NCBI GenBank assembly: GCA_013286765.1
Contig: JABDFB010000011.1
Location: forward strand, 2,167 to 36,701
DNA: 34,535 nucleotides
Origin: Deltaproteobacteria bacterium
GTDB lineage: Bacteria > Bdellovibrionota > UBA1018
Reading direction: 5' to 3'
Shown piece after piece: positions 16,837 through 24,450 of the stretch; position 1 is the stretch's first letter, and each line of letters opens with the position of its first letter. The notes beneath the pieces are model-generated. The model ran no database searches. It saw nothing but the letters and a program-made list of their open reading frames with translations, and had not been told where the DNA came from. The position numbers were made by a program, and so were the translations under genes.

Positions 16837-18084
16837 ATGGCTACCCTTCGACCGTTCTGCGCGTTAAGACCCAGTGCTACAAGAGCTGCTGAAGTCGCTT
16901 CTCTACCCTATGATGTCGTCACCGAGGAAAAAGCGAGAGAAATCGTAAAATTGCAGCCTTGGAATTTTCTCAGAGTTTCTCGATCCGAAGTTGACCTGCC
17001 GCAGGGTGAAAAAAACTCTTCCAAAATTTTCGAACAGGCTGTCATTAATTTTAATAGATTTATTCGCGAAGTGCCTTTTCTTCGGGAAGATCGACCATCG
17101 CTCTATATTTACCGTCTCCAGGAAGGAGACCACGTACAAACTGGAATCGTCGGATCCTTCGCCGTCGACGATTACGACTCAAACGTCATTAAGAAACATG
17201 AACGCACTCGTGTCGACAAAGAAGAAGACCGGACCGAACATACTCTTAAGCTTTCGGCACATACCGGCCCAGTTTTTCTGCTCTATCCCGATGCCCCTTC
17301 CCTCGACCACGCAATTGCTGAAGTGATAAAACAGACTCCGCCTCTCTATCGTTTTCGGCCCGAAAATGGACATGAGTCAACGGATGGAATTTGGCATACG
17401 ATTTGGCGCATTGATCCACAAGAGTTAACTGCTTTAGCCACTACGCACTTCGAAAAAAATGTACCCAGTCTTTATATTGCAGATGGTCATCACCGAGCTG
17501 CTGCCGCTAGCCGTGTTCGAAGTCGACTCGCGCAGCAAAATAAAAACCATTCAGGCGATGAGGAATACAATTTCTTCCTAGCAATTGCTTTTCCTTTTTC
17601 CCAAGTCAGGGTGCTGCCCTACCATCGCCTGGTAAAAGATTTGAATCAGCTCAGTGTGAAAAAGTTTCTTGAACGGGTTGAGATGGAATTTAAAATCGGC
17701 GCATCTGATAGAACCATGCCCAAATCCGGAGAATTTGGCATGTTCTTAGGGCAGAACTGGTACCTCCTGACTCCTAAAGAGTCCCCTCAGGAAGGTTCCT
17801 ATCAGGGACTCGATGTGGATATTCTTCAAAACAGACTTTTGGCTCCCATCCTAGGAATTCAGGACCCGCGCATGAGCCCTAGAATTGATTTCTTGGGCGG
17901 CACGACAGACCCTTCTGACCTGGAGCAGCCAGTACTCAGTAGGTCAGCCGCAGTCGCTTTTACGGTCTCCGCTACGCCGTTGCAAACCATTATTCAAGTG
18001 GCAGATAAAAACGGGATAATGCCACCGAAATCGACTTGGTTTTCGCCAAAGCCTCGTGATGGGCTGCTATCGCATACTTTTTAG
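16837..18084 (+). CDS. DUF1015 family protein
   Basis: A 415-aa member of DUF1015, a widespread bacterial family of unestablished function. The N-terminus ATLRPFCALRPS, ASLPYDVVTEEKAREI, NFLRVSRSEVDLP and the later YIADGHHRAAAA are family hallmarks. A longer open frame begins at 16705, but the conserved family N-terminus starts at the ATG at 16837, and the extra 44 residues overlap the divergent zinc-finger gene antisense, so I use 16837. No strong Shine-Dalgarno is visible. It converges on, and overlaps by 4 bases, the methyltransferase gene on the other strand. Confidence 0.9.
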   Translation: MATLRPFCALRPSATRAAEVASLPYDVVTEEKAREIVKLQPWNFLRVSRSEVDLPQGEKNSSKIFEQAVINFNRFIREVPFLREDRPSLYIYRLQEGDHVQTGIVGSFAVDDYDSNVIKKHERTRVDKEEDRTEHTLKLSAHTGPVFLLYPDAPSLDHAIAEVIKQTPPLYRFRPENGHESTDGIWHTIWRIDPQELTALATTHFEKNVPSLYIADGHHRAAAASRVRSRLAQQNKNHSGDEEYNFFLAIAFPFSQVRVLPYHRLVKDLNQLSVKKFLERVEMEFKIGASDRTMPKSGEFGMFLGQNWYLLTPKESPQEGSYQGLDVDILQNRLLAPILGIQDPRMSPRIDFLGGTTDPSDLEQPVLSRSAAVAFTVSATPLQTIIQVADKNGIMPPKSTWFSPKPRDGLLSHTF

Positions 18085-18944
18085 TGCGATTTCGGATGCC
18101 AGCGTTCGAGTAAAATAAAACCCCGCATCAACCGAAATTTTCGACTCAATGCACCCGGAATTACATTCTCTATCAGCCACAAAAACCAGGCCCAGGGCAG
18201 CTCTCGGTTGAACCGATGAGCCTCCTCCAAATAGGAACGAAATTCTTTTACTTTCCAACCGCGTTTGGGAAAAAAATTGGCCCCTTCCCCGGTAATGAAC
18301 TGAAACGGCGCGCGATGCTCCCTTAGAGCGTTACGCCATTTTAGATTGAGGTACTTTACCATCAGCCCCGAAACATGATCAAAAGCCCACCACCGAAAAT
18401 GGGTTTGCTTGTACATATCTTTAGCCAAAGACTCGACGTCATCCGGAGTGAGATAGATAATCAATCCTTCCGTCAATACGCAGACCCTTTTAAATCGCTC
18501 GTTAATCCCTTTAAAAAACGTCTGTCTCTCTTTCTCATTACTCAAATCAAGCCGAACTCGCTCTAGTAGACACTTCGGTTTCTCCTTCTGAAGCTTGCTC
18601 GATTTGTAGGAAATCACATTAGGAAAATCGACTTCAATCCAAGTCAGATCTCTCGGTAAATCTAACCGGTAAGGCCTGGTATCCAGCCCTGCCCCTAGAT
18701 TTAGAATGGCGTCCGCCTTATTTTTATGGACTACATCCATAACGAAATCATCCAGAACAGCTGTACGGACAATCACTGCAGATTCTACAAGTTTCTCGCT
18801 TGCCATCTTTTGAATCATCTTCTCGCCCCGATGTCCCGCCAATACTCTCGCCAACGGATCCTGGAAGATGGCATCAGATCGATCAGTCTCTGCCGCTCTA
18901 TAAGCTGCTACCCAATAGGCTGTGTCAGAAATATTTTTCTCCAC
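18081..18944 (-). CDS. SAM-dependent methyltransferase, LCM/PPM family
   Basis: A 287-aa class I methyltransferase of the leucine carboxyl methyltransferase-like family (the TIGR00027 type). Visible features are the N-terminal SDTAYWVAAYRAAETDR and FQDPLARVLAG, the SAM-binding ILNLGAGLDTRPYRL, the acidic residue in WIEVDFPNV, and LTEGLIIYL. The length matches the family. Members methylate carboxyl or hydroxyl groups of varied small molecules; the substrate is not evident here. It converges on the DUF1015 gene with a 4-base overlap of the stops. Confidence 0.88.
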   Translation of the reverse strand: MEKNISDTAYWVAAYRAAETDRSDAIFQDPLARVLAGHRGEKMIQKMASEKLVESAVIVRTAVLDDFVMDVVHKNKADAILNLGAGLDTRPYRLDLPRDLTWIEVDFPNVISYKSSKLQKEKPKCLLERVRLDLSNEKERQTFFKGINERFKRVCVLTEGLIIYLTPDDVESLAKDMYKQTHFRWWAFDHVSGLMVKYLNLKWRNALREHRAPFQFITGEGANFFPKRGWKVKEFRSYLEEAHRFNRELPWAWFLWLIENVIPGALSRKFRLMRGFILLERWHPKSH

Positions 18945-19071
18945 AAGTTATCCCTCCCCACTTAAGTTCAAAATTGAAATGAATTTTTAAACTTAATCTA
19001 ATTTCGAAAAAATAGGAAAGAGCATTCTTGTGGTTTTTTCTCATGCGTAGTACGTCAAAACAAAATTAGGT

Positions 19072-19092
19072 ATGCTGCTTGCTAAACAGCAT
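19072..19092 (+). repeat. Small stem-loop ahead of the P-type ATPase gene
   Basis: ATGCTG (19072-19077) pairs with CAGCAT (19087-19092) around a 9-base loop. It ends 35 bases before the preferred GTG start, upstream of the GAGAGGA ribosome site. It could be a transcription attenuation or mRNA structure element; a six-base stem may also be chance. Confidence 0.35.
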
Positions 19093-19127
19093 CAGTGAGT
19101 CAGAGCAAAAAAAAAGAGAGGACTGCA

Positions 19128-22100
19128 GTGCTAGCCAGAGTACAAGAAGCCCCAATACCCCGTAAATCCCGTAGCTTAACTTGTGGCCATTTGAAAGTTG
19201 TTCACTCTGCGGTCTCAGGAAGAATCCGTTTGCATTCGGAGGACCTATACCGAAGCGAGAATCTAGGTCGCTGGATCGAAGCCAAGTTAAGTCGCGAACG
19301 TTGGATCGAACGCGCAAGAGTCAACATATACACTGGGAGCATTCTGATTCGCTACAATCCTAAGCAGATCAATAAACAAAGGATGACGAAACGGATTCGT
19401 CATATGCTTCAGGAAGCCTACCGCGCTAACATTCATCGTACTGCAATCGGGATTGGCAATTCAGAACTCTTGTCGGGGACTACCCTTCTTTCAGGAGAAG
19501 CTCCAGCCCATCCCTGGCACTTACTCGACGGCTCCGAAGCTATTAAGCGTTTCGAAAGTTCAGAGGAAGCCGGACTGACTCATTCGCAGATTCAGAATTA
19601 TCTGAAACGGTATGGGTATAATATTATTCCTACGACTGCCGCACCTACTGCCTTTGAAATTTTCACAAAACAATTTCAGAATTTTCCCACTGCTGTTCTT
19701 GGAGCTTCCGTATTAGTCTCAGCACTCACCGGCGGTATGGCCGATGCAGCCATGATTACAGTAGTGATCCTTTTAAATTCTTACATAGGGTATGTAACTG
19801 AGAGTTCTGCTGAAGAAACTCTTCAATCTCTCACGGAGATTAAACAGGTTACGGTCACTGTTATCCGGTCAGGCAGACAAAAAGAGGTCCCTGTCGCCGA
19901 AGTCGTCCCCGGTGATTTACTCATCCTATCACCAGGCTTGGCAATTCCCGCCGATTTACGACTGCTAAAAGCACATCAACTGAGTATCGACGAGTCACTG
20001 CTCACAGGCGAGAGTCTCCCCGTTAACAAATCCTCGCAAACCATTCACGTAAAACTCACTCCACTCGCCGATCGTACAAATATGGCTTATTGCGGAACCA
20101 CTGTTACTGGTGGAAGCGGACTAGGCATCATCGTCGCCACAGGCAGACAAACAGAAATTGGAATAATTCAATCGCTCATGGGGCAAGCCGAAAGGCCCCC
20201 TACCCCTCTTCAGCGTCGTTTGGAAGACCTCACCCGACGCATGGTAACGATTTCTTTTAGCCTTTCGTTCCTACTTTTTATTATTGAATTTTTCCGAAAA
20301 TCGGTTGGTCTGGAGACACTCAAGGCCTCTATTGCACTCGCAGTTGCAGCTGCGCCGGAAGGACTCCCCACCGTCGCCGTCACAACCCTCGCTCAAGCCG
20401 TAAAAAAACTGGAAAAACAGGGAATTTTAGCACGGCGTCTTGAAGCGATTGAGACACTGGGAACTGTCGATGTCATCTGCCTTGACAAAACCGGCACAAT
20501 TACACTGAACCAAATGTCTGTTGCACAAATCATGACTGTGGGACAAAAATTTTCGATCGATCAAAATACGATCTATTACAAAAAATCTCCCACGAAGGCG
20601 TTTCGATACCTGGAATTGCTCAAATTGATTCAGGTCGGAATCCTCTGCAATGAAGCCGGAGCAGGAAAAGGAAGTTCGACAGAGTCCGCACTTTTAGAAC
20701 TCGGAAAAACTGCCGGCTTTGATATCGACAAATACAGGGGTGATCACCCCAATCTATTAACGATTCATCGCAGTGAACAACATAAGATCATGAGCACAGT
20801 TCATGATCTAAATAACGGGCAATTGTTTGTCGCTGTGAAGGGCAGCCCTCATGAAGTTCTAAATCGTTGTGAATTCTATCACCATCACGGGAAAGTAAAA
20901 AAATTAACGTCAGAAATCCGAACCGCCATTCAAGATCAAAACAGCCGCATGGCCAGCGATGCTCTGCGTGTCCTAGGGTTTGCGTATCGCAAAATCGATC
21001 GAGAATACCAGCGAGAACAGTTGGAAACAAAATTAATTTGGCTAGGTCTAGTCGGAATGTCCGATCCGATTCGCCCAGGAATTAAAGAACTAATTTCGCA
21101 GTTCACTACTGCCGGAATTCGGCCCATCATGATTACCGGAGATCAAAGCAACACCGCGGCCGCCGTCGGAAAACTCTTAAATCTCGGACAGGGAAAGGAA
21201 CTTACGATTCTCGACTCCACCAGACTCGAGAACGTCGAGCCAGAAGTCCTTACAGCGATGGTCAGCCAGGTGCATATTTTTTCTCGAGTGAGCCCAGCGC
21301 ATAAACTGCAAATTGTTCAAGCGCTTCAGCGGGCCGGTAAAACGGTTGCTATGACTGGCGACGGCATCAATGATGGACCTGCACTCAAGGTTGCTGATGT
21401 TGGCATCGCAATGAGCGGAAATGGAACGGATATTGCCCGCCGCGTGGCGGATATCATTTTGCTAGAAAATAAACTTACAGCGATTCTGAGTGCCATCGAA
21501 GAAGGTCGAACCGTTCATCAGAATATTAAGAAAGCGGTCGATTATATTGTCGGTCAGAATTTTTCCGAAATTCTTTTTACCTTCGTCTCTGTTGCAGCAG
21601 GCTTGGGCGAGCCTCTGAGTGCCATGCAACTTCTGTGGATCAATCTAGTAACGGATATCTTCCCAGAGCTCGCTCTCACTCAAGAACTTCCAGAAAGCGA
21701 TGTTTTGAAACAAAAACCGGAATCTTCTGATCTTCCGATTTTGGAATTGCGGGACTACGGTAAAGTTGGTCTGGAAGCGTCGCTCTTAGCGAGCACTTCA
21801 CTCTCGGGTTATCTCTACGGGATTCGGAAATACGGACCAGGTCCTCAGGCTAAGACACTTGGCTTTCTATTTTTGAATACTGCCTCCTTACTCTATACGT
21901 TTAGTGCACGTTCCAGAAAAATCAGTATGTTCGAATGGGATAAGTTTAAAGAAAACAAATTCCTCCCTGCGGCTATCGGTATCGGCTTTACAGCCGAACT
22001 TGCCGCTGCTTTCGTACCGTTTCTGCGCAGTTATCTAGGTGGAGGACGAGTCACCACACGCGACCTGGGCATTACAGCGCTTGGATCGGTAATTCCATTA

Positions 22101-22214
22101 CTTATTATTGAATTAACAAAATACGCTAGACGGAGTCTTGACCTGGAAGCCAATCCAGCTACAGAACCCGGAGCCACCATTTTCAAAGAGGATTCCTGGT
22201 ATGCTACAGAGTGA
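19128..22214 (+). CDS. P2-type cation-transporting ATPase with N-terminal HMA_2-like domain
   Basis: A 1028-aa membrane ATPase. Residues about 18-90 form an HMA_2-like domain (VVHSAVSGRIRLHS ... YTGSILIRYNP) lacking a CxxC metal site. Then come the cation-ATPase N-terminal region, membrane helices, the A-domain LLTGESLP (TGES at 293-296), the M4 signature PEGLP (410-414), phosphorylated Asp453 in CLDKTGTITLN, TGDGINDGPAL (743 on) and the M6 LLWINLVTDIFPELAL. PEGLP and NLVTD are those of P2 (Ca/Mn, Na/K-like) pumps, not of P1B heavy-metal pumps with CPx. The ion is not determined. I chose GTG 19128 because GAGAGGA precedes it by 5 bases; GTG 19095 has no site. The end overlaps metK by 14 bases. 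Confidence 0.93.
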   Translation: MLARVQEAPIPRKSRSLTCGHLKVVHSAVSGRIRLHSEDLYRSENLGRWIEAKLSRERWIERARVNIYTGSILIRYNPKQINKQRMTKRIRHMLQEAYRANIHRTAIGIGNSELLSGTTLLSGEAPAHPWHLLDGSEAIKRFESSEEAGLTHSQIQNYLKRYGYNIIPTTAAPTAFEIFTKQFQNFPTAVLGASVLVSALTGGMADAAMITVVILLNSYIGYVTESSAEETLQSLTEIKQVTVTVIRSGRQKEVPVAEVVPGDLLILSPGLAIPADLRLLKAHQLSIDESLLTGESLPVNKSSQTIHVKLTPLADRTNMAYCGTTVTGGSGLGIIVATGRQTEIGIIQSLMGQAERPPTPLQRRLEDLTRRMVTISFSLSFLLFIIEFFRKSVGLETLKASIALAVAAAPEGLPTVAVTTLAQAVKKLEKQGILARRLEAIETLGTVDVICLDKTGTITLNQMSVAQIMTVGQKFSIDQNTIYYKKSPTKAFRYLELLKLIQVGILCNEAGAGKGSSTESALLELGKTAGFDIDKYRGDHPNLLTIHRSEQHKIMSTVHDLNNGQLFVAVKGSPHEVLNRCEFYHHHGKVKKLTSEIRTAIQDQNSRMASDALRVLGFAYRKIDREYQREQLETKLIWLGLVGMSDPIRPGIKELISQFTTAGIRPIMITGDQSNTAAAVGKLLNLGQGKELTILDSTRLENVEPEVLTAMVSQVHIFSRVSPAHKLQIVQALQRAGKTVAMTGDGINDGPALKVADVGIAMSGNGTDIARRVADIILLENKLTAILSAIEEGRTVHQNIKKAVDYIVGQNFSEILFTFVSVAAGLGEPLSAMQLLWINLVTDIFPELALTQELPESDVLKQKPESSDLPILELRDYGKVGLEASLLASTSLSGYLYGIRKYGPGPQAKTLGFLFLNTASLLYTFSARSRKISMFEWDKFKENKFLPAAIGIGFTAELAAAFVPFLRSYLGGGRVTTRDLGITALGSVIPLLIIELTKYARRSLDLEANPATEPGATIFKEDSWYATE

Positions 22215-23424
22215 GTACATCTTTAATACAGAATCCGTTACAGAGGGCCATCCCGATAAACTTTGTGACCAGATGAGCGATGCTATTTTGGGCAATTATC
22301 TTTTTCACGACCCCCGAGCACGTATCATTACAGAGTGCAGCGTCAGCACCGGTCTGATTTTTATTGCGATCAAACACCACTCAAAAGCTACACCCGATGC
22401 CTCGAGTATTGTGAGAGATGTGATTCGCGAAGCTGGCTACATTGGTAATGGCTTCGACGCAGGCTCGTCTACCATACTCTTCAGTCTCACGCAGGTTAAA
22501 GAAAAGCATCTGGGTCGAGTCGATGAATCTACTCTGTCGGACGAAGAAATCGATCGCATTCCGGCTAAAGACCAGGTTACTTGCTTTGGTTTTGCCTGCG
22601 ACCATACGTCAGTACTGATGCCTCTTCCGATTTATCTCGCCCACAAATTGGCGAAGCAGCTCGCGGAAGTGCGAAAAAATAAGGTGCTTCCCTATTTAAG
22701 TCCAGACGGCAAAACTCAGGTGGGCGTTGAATTTAAAAATAAACGGCCCCATCGCATTCATAGTATTACTTTATTCGCGAGCCAATCTGAATATGGCACA
22801 CCCAAAGCTCAGAAACTCAAAGACGATCTGATCCAAACAGTAATTGAGCCAATCTTCGTTGATGAAGCTATCACTATAGATCACCGAACTAGAATTCATG
22901 TTAACCCTCACGGCCCGTTGATCACTGGTGGACCCGCTAAACACTCGGGTCTCACGGGGCGAAAAACTGCAGTGGATACCTATGGAGGTTTTGCGCGCCA
23001 CAGCGGTGTAGGCCTCAGTGGCAAAGATCCGTCTCGAATCGATCGAATTGGTGTATATGCCGCTCGCTATGCAGCCAAAAACGTGGTAGCAGCAGGATTA
23101 GCTGAGATGTGTGAAGTTCAATTGAGCTATTCGATTGGATTCTCCGCTCCAGTTAGTATCCAAGTAGAAACTTTCGGGACTGCAAAAATTCCGGAAGCGG
23201 AAATCATCCGAAGAATTGCTTCGATATTTGATTTTCGGGTGGGGGGCATTGTGAAAGAATTTCAACTACGTTCATTACCGAAACAACACGGGGTAGATTT
23301 CTATCAGAAGCTCTCAGCTTATGGGCAGGTCGGACGGACGGATTTGTCTTTGCCCTGGGAAAAGACAGATCGGTTCGAACAAATCAGAGAACGCCATTTA
23401 AAGGTCATACAAAAAGTAAAGTAA
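22201..23424 (+). CDS. metK: S-adenosylmethionine synthetase, divergent subtype
   Basis: A 407-aa methionine adenosyltransferase making SAM from ATP and methionine. Motifs seen are FNTESVTEGHPDKLCDQ (with the catalytic His), GFDAGSS, VLMPLPIYLAHKL, GLTGRKTAVDTYGG, SGKDPSRIDR and AARYAAKNVVAAGLA. It differs from the mainstream enzyme: GDQGLMFGY is KDQVTCFGF here, and the Asp of GPxGDxGLTGRK is His248 (GPAKHSGLTGRK). The true start is ATG 22201, after AGAGGA, where the conserved N-terminus begins; a longer frame from 22138 runs inside the ATPase gene. The 14-base overlap with the ATPase stop implies translational coupling. Being placed inside a transport cluster is unusual. Confidence 0.93.
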   Translation: MLQSEYIFNTESVTEGHPDKLCDQMSDAILGNYLFHDPRARIITECSVSTGLIFIAIKHHSKATPDASSIVRDVIREAGYIGNGFDAGSSTILFSLTQVKEKHLGRVDESTLSDEEIDRIPAKDQVTCFGFACDHTSVLMPLPIYLAHKLAKQLAEVRKNKVLPYLSPDGKTQVGVEFKNKRPHRIHSITLFASQSEYGTPKAQKLKDDLIQTVIEPIFVDEAITIDHRTRIHVNPHGPLITGGPAKHSGLTGRKTAVDTYGGFARHSGVGLSGKDPSRIDRIGVYAARYAAKNVVAAGLAEMCEVQLSYSIGFSAPVSIQVETFGTAKIPEAEIIRRIASIFDFRVGGIVKEFQLRSLPKQHGVDFYQKLSAYGQVGRTDLSLPWEKTDRFEQIRERHLKVIQKVK

Positions 23425-23438
23425 AGGGAGGAATCGGT

Positions 23439-23816
23439 ATGTTATTTAATAATAGTGGTAGATTTTTTATGGGTTTTGCTATTGGTTTTGGCGCAGGAAT
23501 CGTTGCGCGAGAAGCAGCTCCGCATGTTGCAAAGGCAATCAGACCCTTGAGTAAACGGACTATGAAAGTCGCAGTAAATTCGCTCGAGAAAGCAAGAGAA
23601 GGCTTTGCACGTTTAGGGGAAGTGCTCGAAGATATTACTGAAGAAGTTAAATTCGAATTAGCTAGCCGAGTGCGCAAAGTCGTCCCGGAAGCAAAGAGCG
23701 AGTTAAAGAGCAAATCTAAACGCAAGAAGGTCGCCGCGGGAAAAACTTCGCAAAAGGAAGCCGCAGCTTCTACGAGCACGGAAGAAGCTGGCGAAATGGA
23801 CAGGAGAACGGCGTAA
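23439..23816 (+). CDS. DUF5132-like small membrane protein
   Basis: A 125-aa protein. An N-terminal Gly-rich hydrophobic segment (about residues 9-24, FFMGFAIGFGAGIV) is followed by APHVAKAIRPLSKRTMKVA and an amphipathic Glu/Ala/Arg helix (EKAREGFARLGEVLEDI), then a Lys/Ala-rich tail. This matches the general look of DUF5132 and of the small P-ATPase-associated membrane proteins (PacL/DUF1490 type) known from mycobacteria. It lacks the acidic-His metal-binding tail of those proteins. GGGAGGA sits ideally before the ATG. It lies 14 bases after metK and ends directly at the next start (TAA then ATG). A scaffold or partner role for the ATPase is inference from context. Confidence 0.8.
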   Translation: MLFNNSGRFFMGFAIGFGAGIVAREAAPHVAKAIRPLSKRTMKVAVNSLEKAREGFARLGEVLEDITEEVKFELASRVRKVVPEAKSELKSKSKRKKVAAGKTSQKEAAASTSTEEAGEMDRRTA

Positions 23817-24347
23817 ATGGTACACAAGGAAACTCCAATAAGTCGAGGGTCAGTGCCGGAATCGGAATTGGATCTGCCGCCTCGAGCCTATGTGAGTCAT
23901 TCTTTAAAAACTCGAACGCGGCTTTCAGTACCGGCAAAACGCAAATCTGAAGAATTCTTCACAAAGATCCGCAAAGAACTGAGTCAGCTTGAGGGAGTCA
24001 GCAAGATTCATACGACTCCAACAACCGGGAGCATTCTGGTTTACCACCACGCAGATGTGGAGGTAGACGACATCAAGCGATTTTGTTCTGACAAAGATAT
24101 TCTAGTGATCGAGGCCAAGGAGCCAGAACCCGAATTTGATATTGCGCAACTCGGAATTCTCGGAATGTTCGGCCTCGCGCTCATGCAGGTATTTCGAGGA
24201 CGGATGCTACCGCCGGCATACACACTCGTTCGAGATGCACTGGAAATTTACGAGCTACGGAAAAACGCCCCGGCGATGCTAGCAAAACAAGAAGTCGCAA
24301 AGAAAGTCGCTGGAAAAGCCGCAGCACCAGCTGAGACGGCAGCCTAA
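23817..24347 (+). CDS. Stand-alone HMA_2-like membrane protein
   Basis: A 176-aa protein. Residues about 22-85 resemble the N-terminal domain of the ATPase upstream: both have His-Ser near the start, Arg-x-Arg-Leu, and TGSIL(I/V)-x-(Y/H) on the last strand. Here they read YVSHSLKTRTRLSVP and TTGSILVYHH. No CxxC is present. A membrane helix follows (about 104-121, LGILGMFGLALMQVF), then a helical region and an Ala/Lys tail. The ATG touches the previous stop, with AGGAG about 9 bases upstream. It is the last gene of the cluster, followed by a hairpin terminator. It probably docks at or regulates the pump. Confidence 0.8.
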   Translation: MVHKETPISRGSVPESELDLPPRAYVSHSLKTRTRLSVPAKRKSEEFFTKIRKELSQLEGVSKIHTTPTTGSILVYHHADVEVDDIKRFCSDKDILVIEAKEPEPEFDIAQLGILGMFGLALMQVFRGRMLPPAYTLVRDALEIYELRKNAPAMLAKQEVAKKVAGKAAAPAETAA

Positions 24348-24359
24348 TTTCCCTTATAA

Positions 24360-24404
24360 GATCAGAAGACTTTGGTCCATGCAATCGATCACGGTCTTCT
24401 GATC
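24360..24404. terminator. Probable bidirectional terminator
   Basis: An 11-bp perfect stem, GATCAGAAGAC (24360-24370) with GTCTTCTGATC (24394-24404), around a 23-base loop. It lies between the ends of the convergent HMA_2-like gene and the repeat protein gene. No strong T-run follows on either strand, so intrinsic termination is probable rather than certain. Confidence 0.6.
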
Positions 24405-24450
24405 CTCTGGATTTAAACGGTACTTCCGGTGAGAAAGCGAAACCAGACGT

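Noticed and set aside
22138..22200. 21-residue N-terminal extension of MetK
   Set aside because: It lies inside the ATPase gene. ATG 22201 has AGAGGA upstream and matches the conserved MetK N-terminus.
23405..23827. 140-aa minus-strand ORF opposite the DUF5132-like gene
   Set aside because: Antisense shadow. The plus-strand gene has an ideal ribosome site, matching family features and tight operon spacing.
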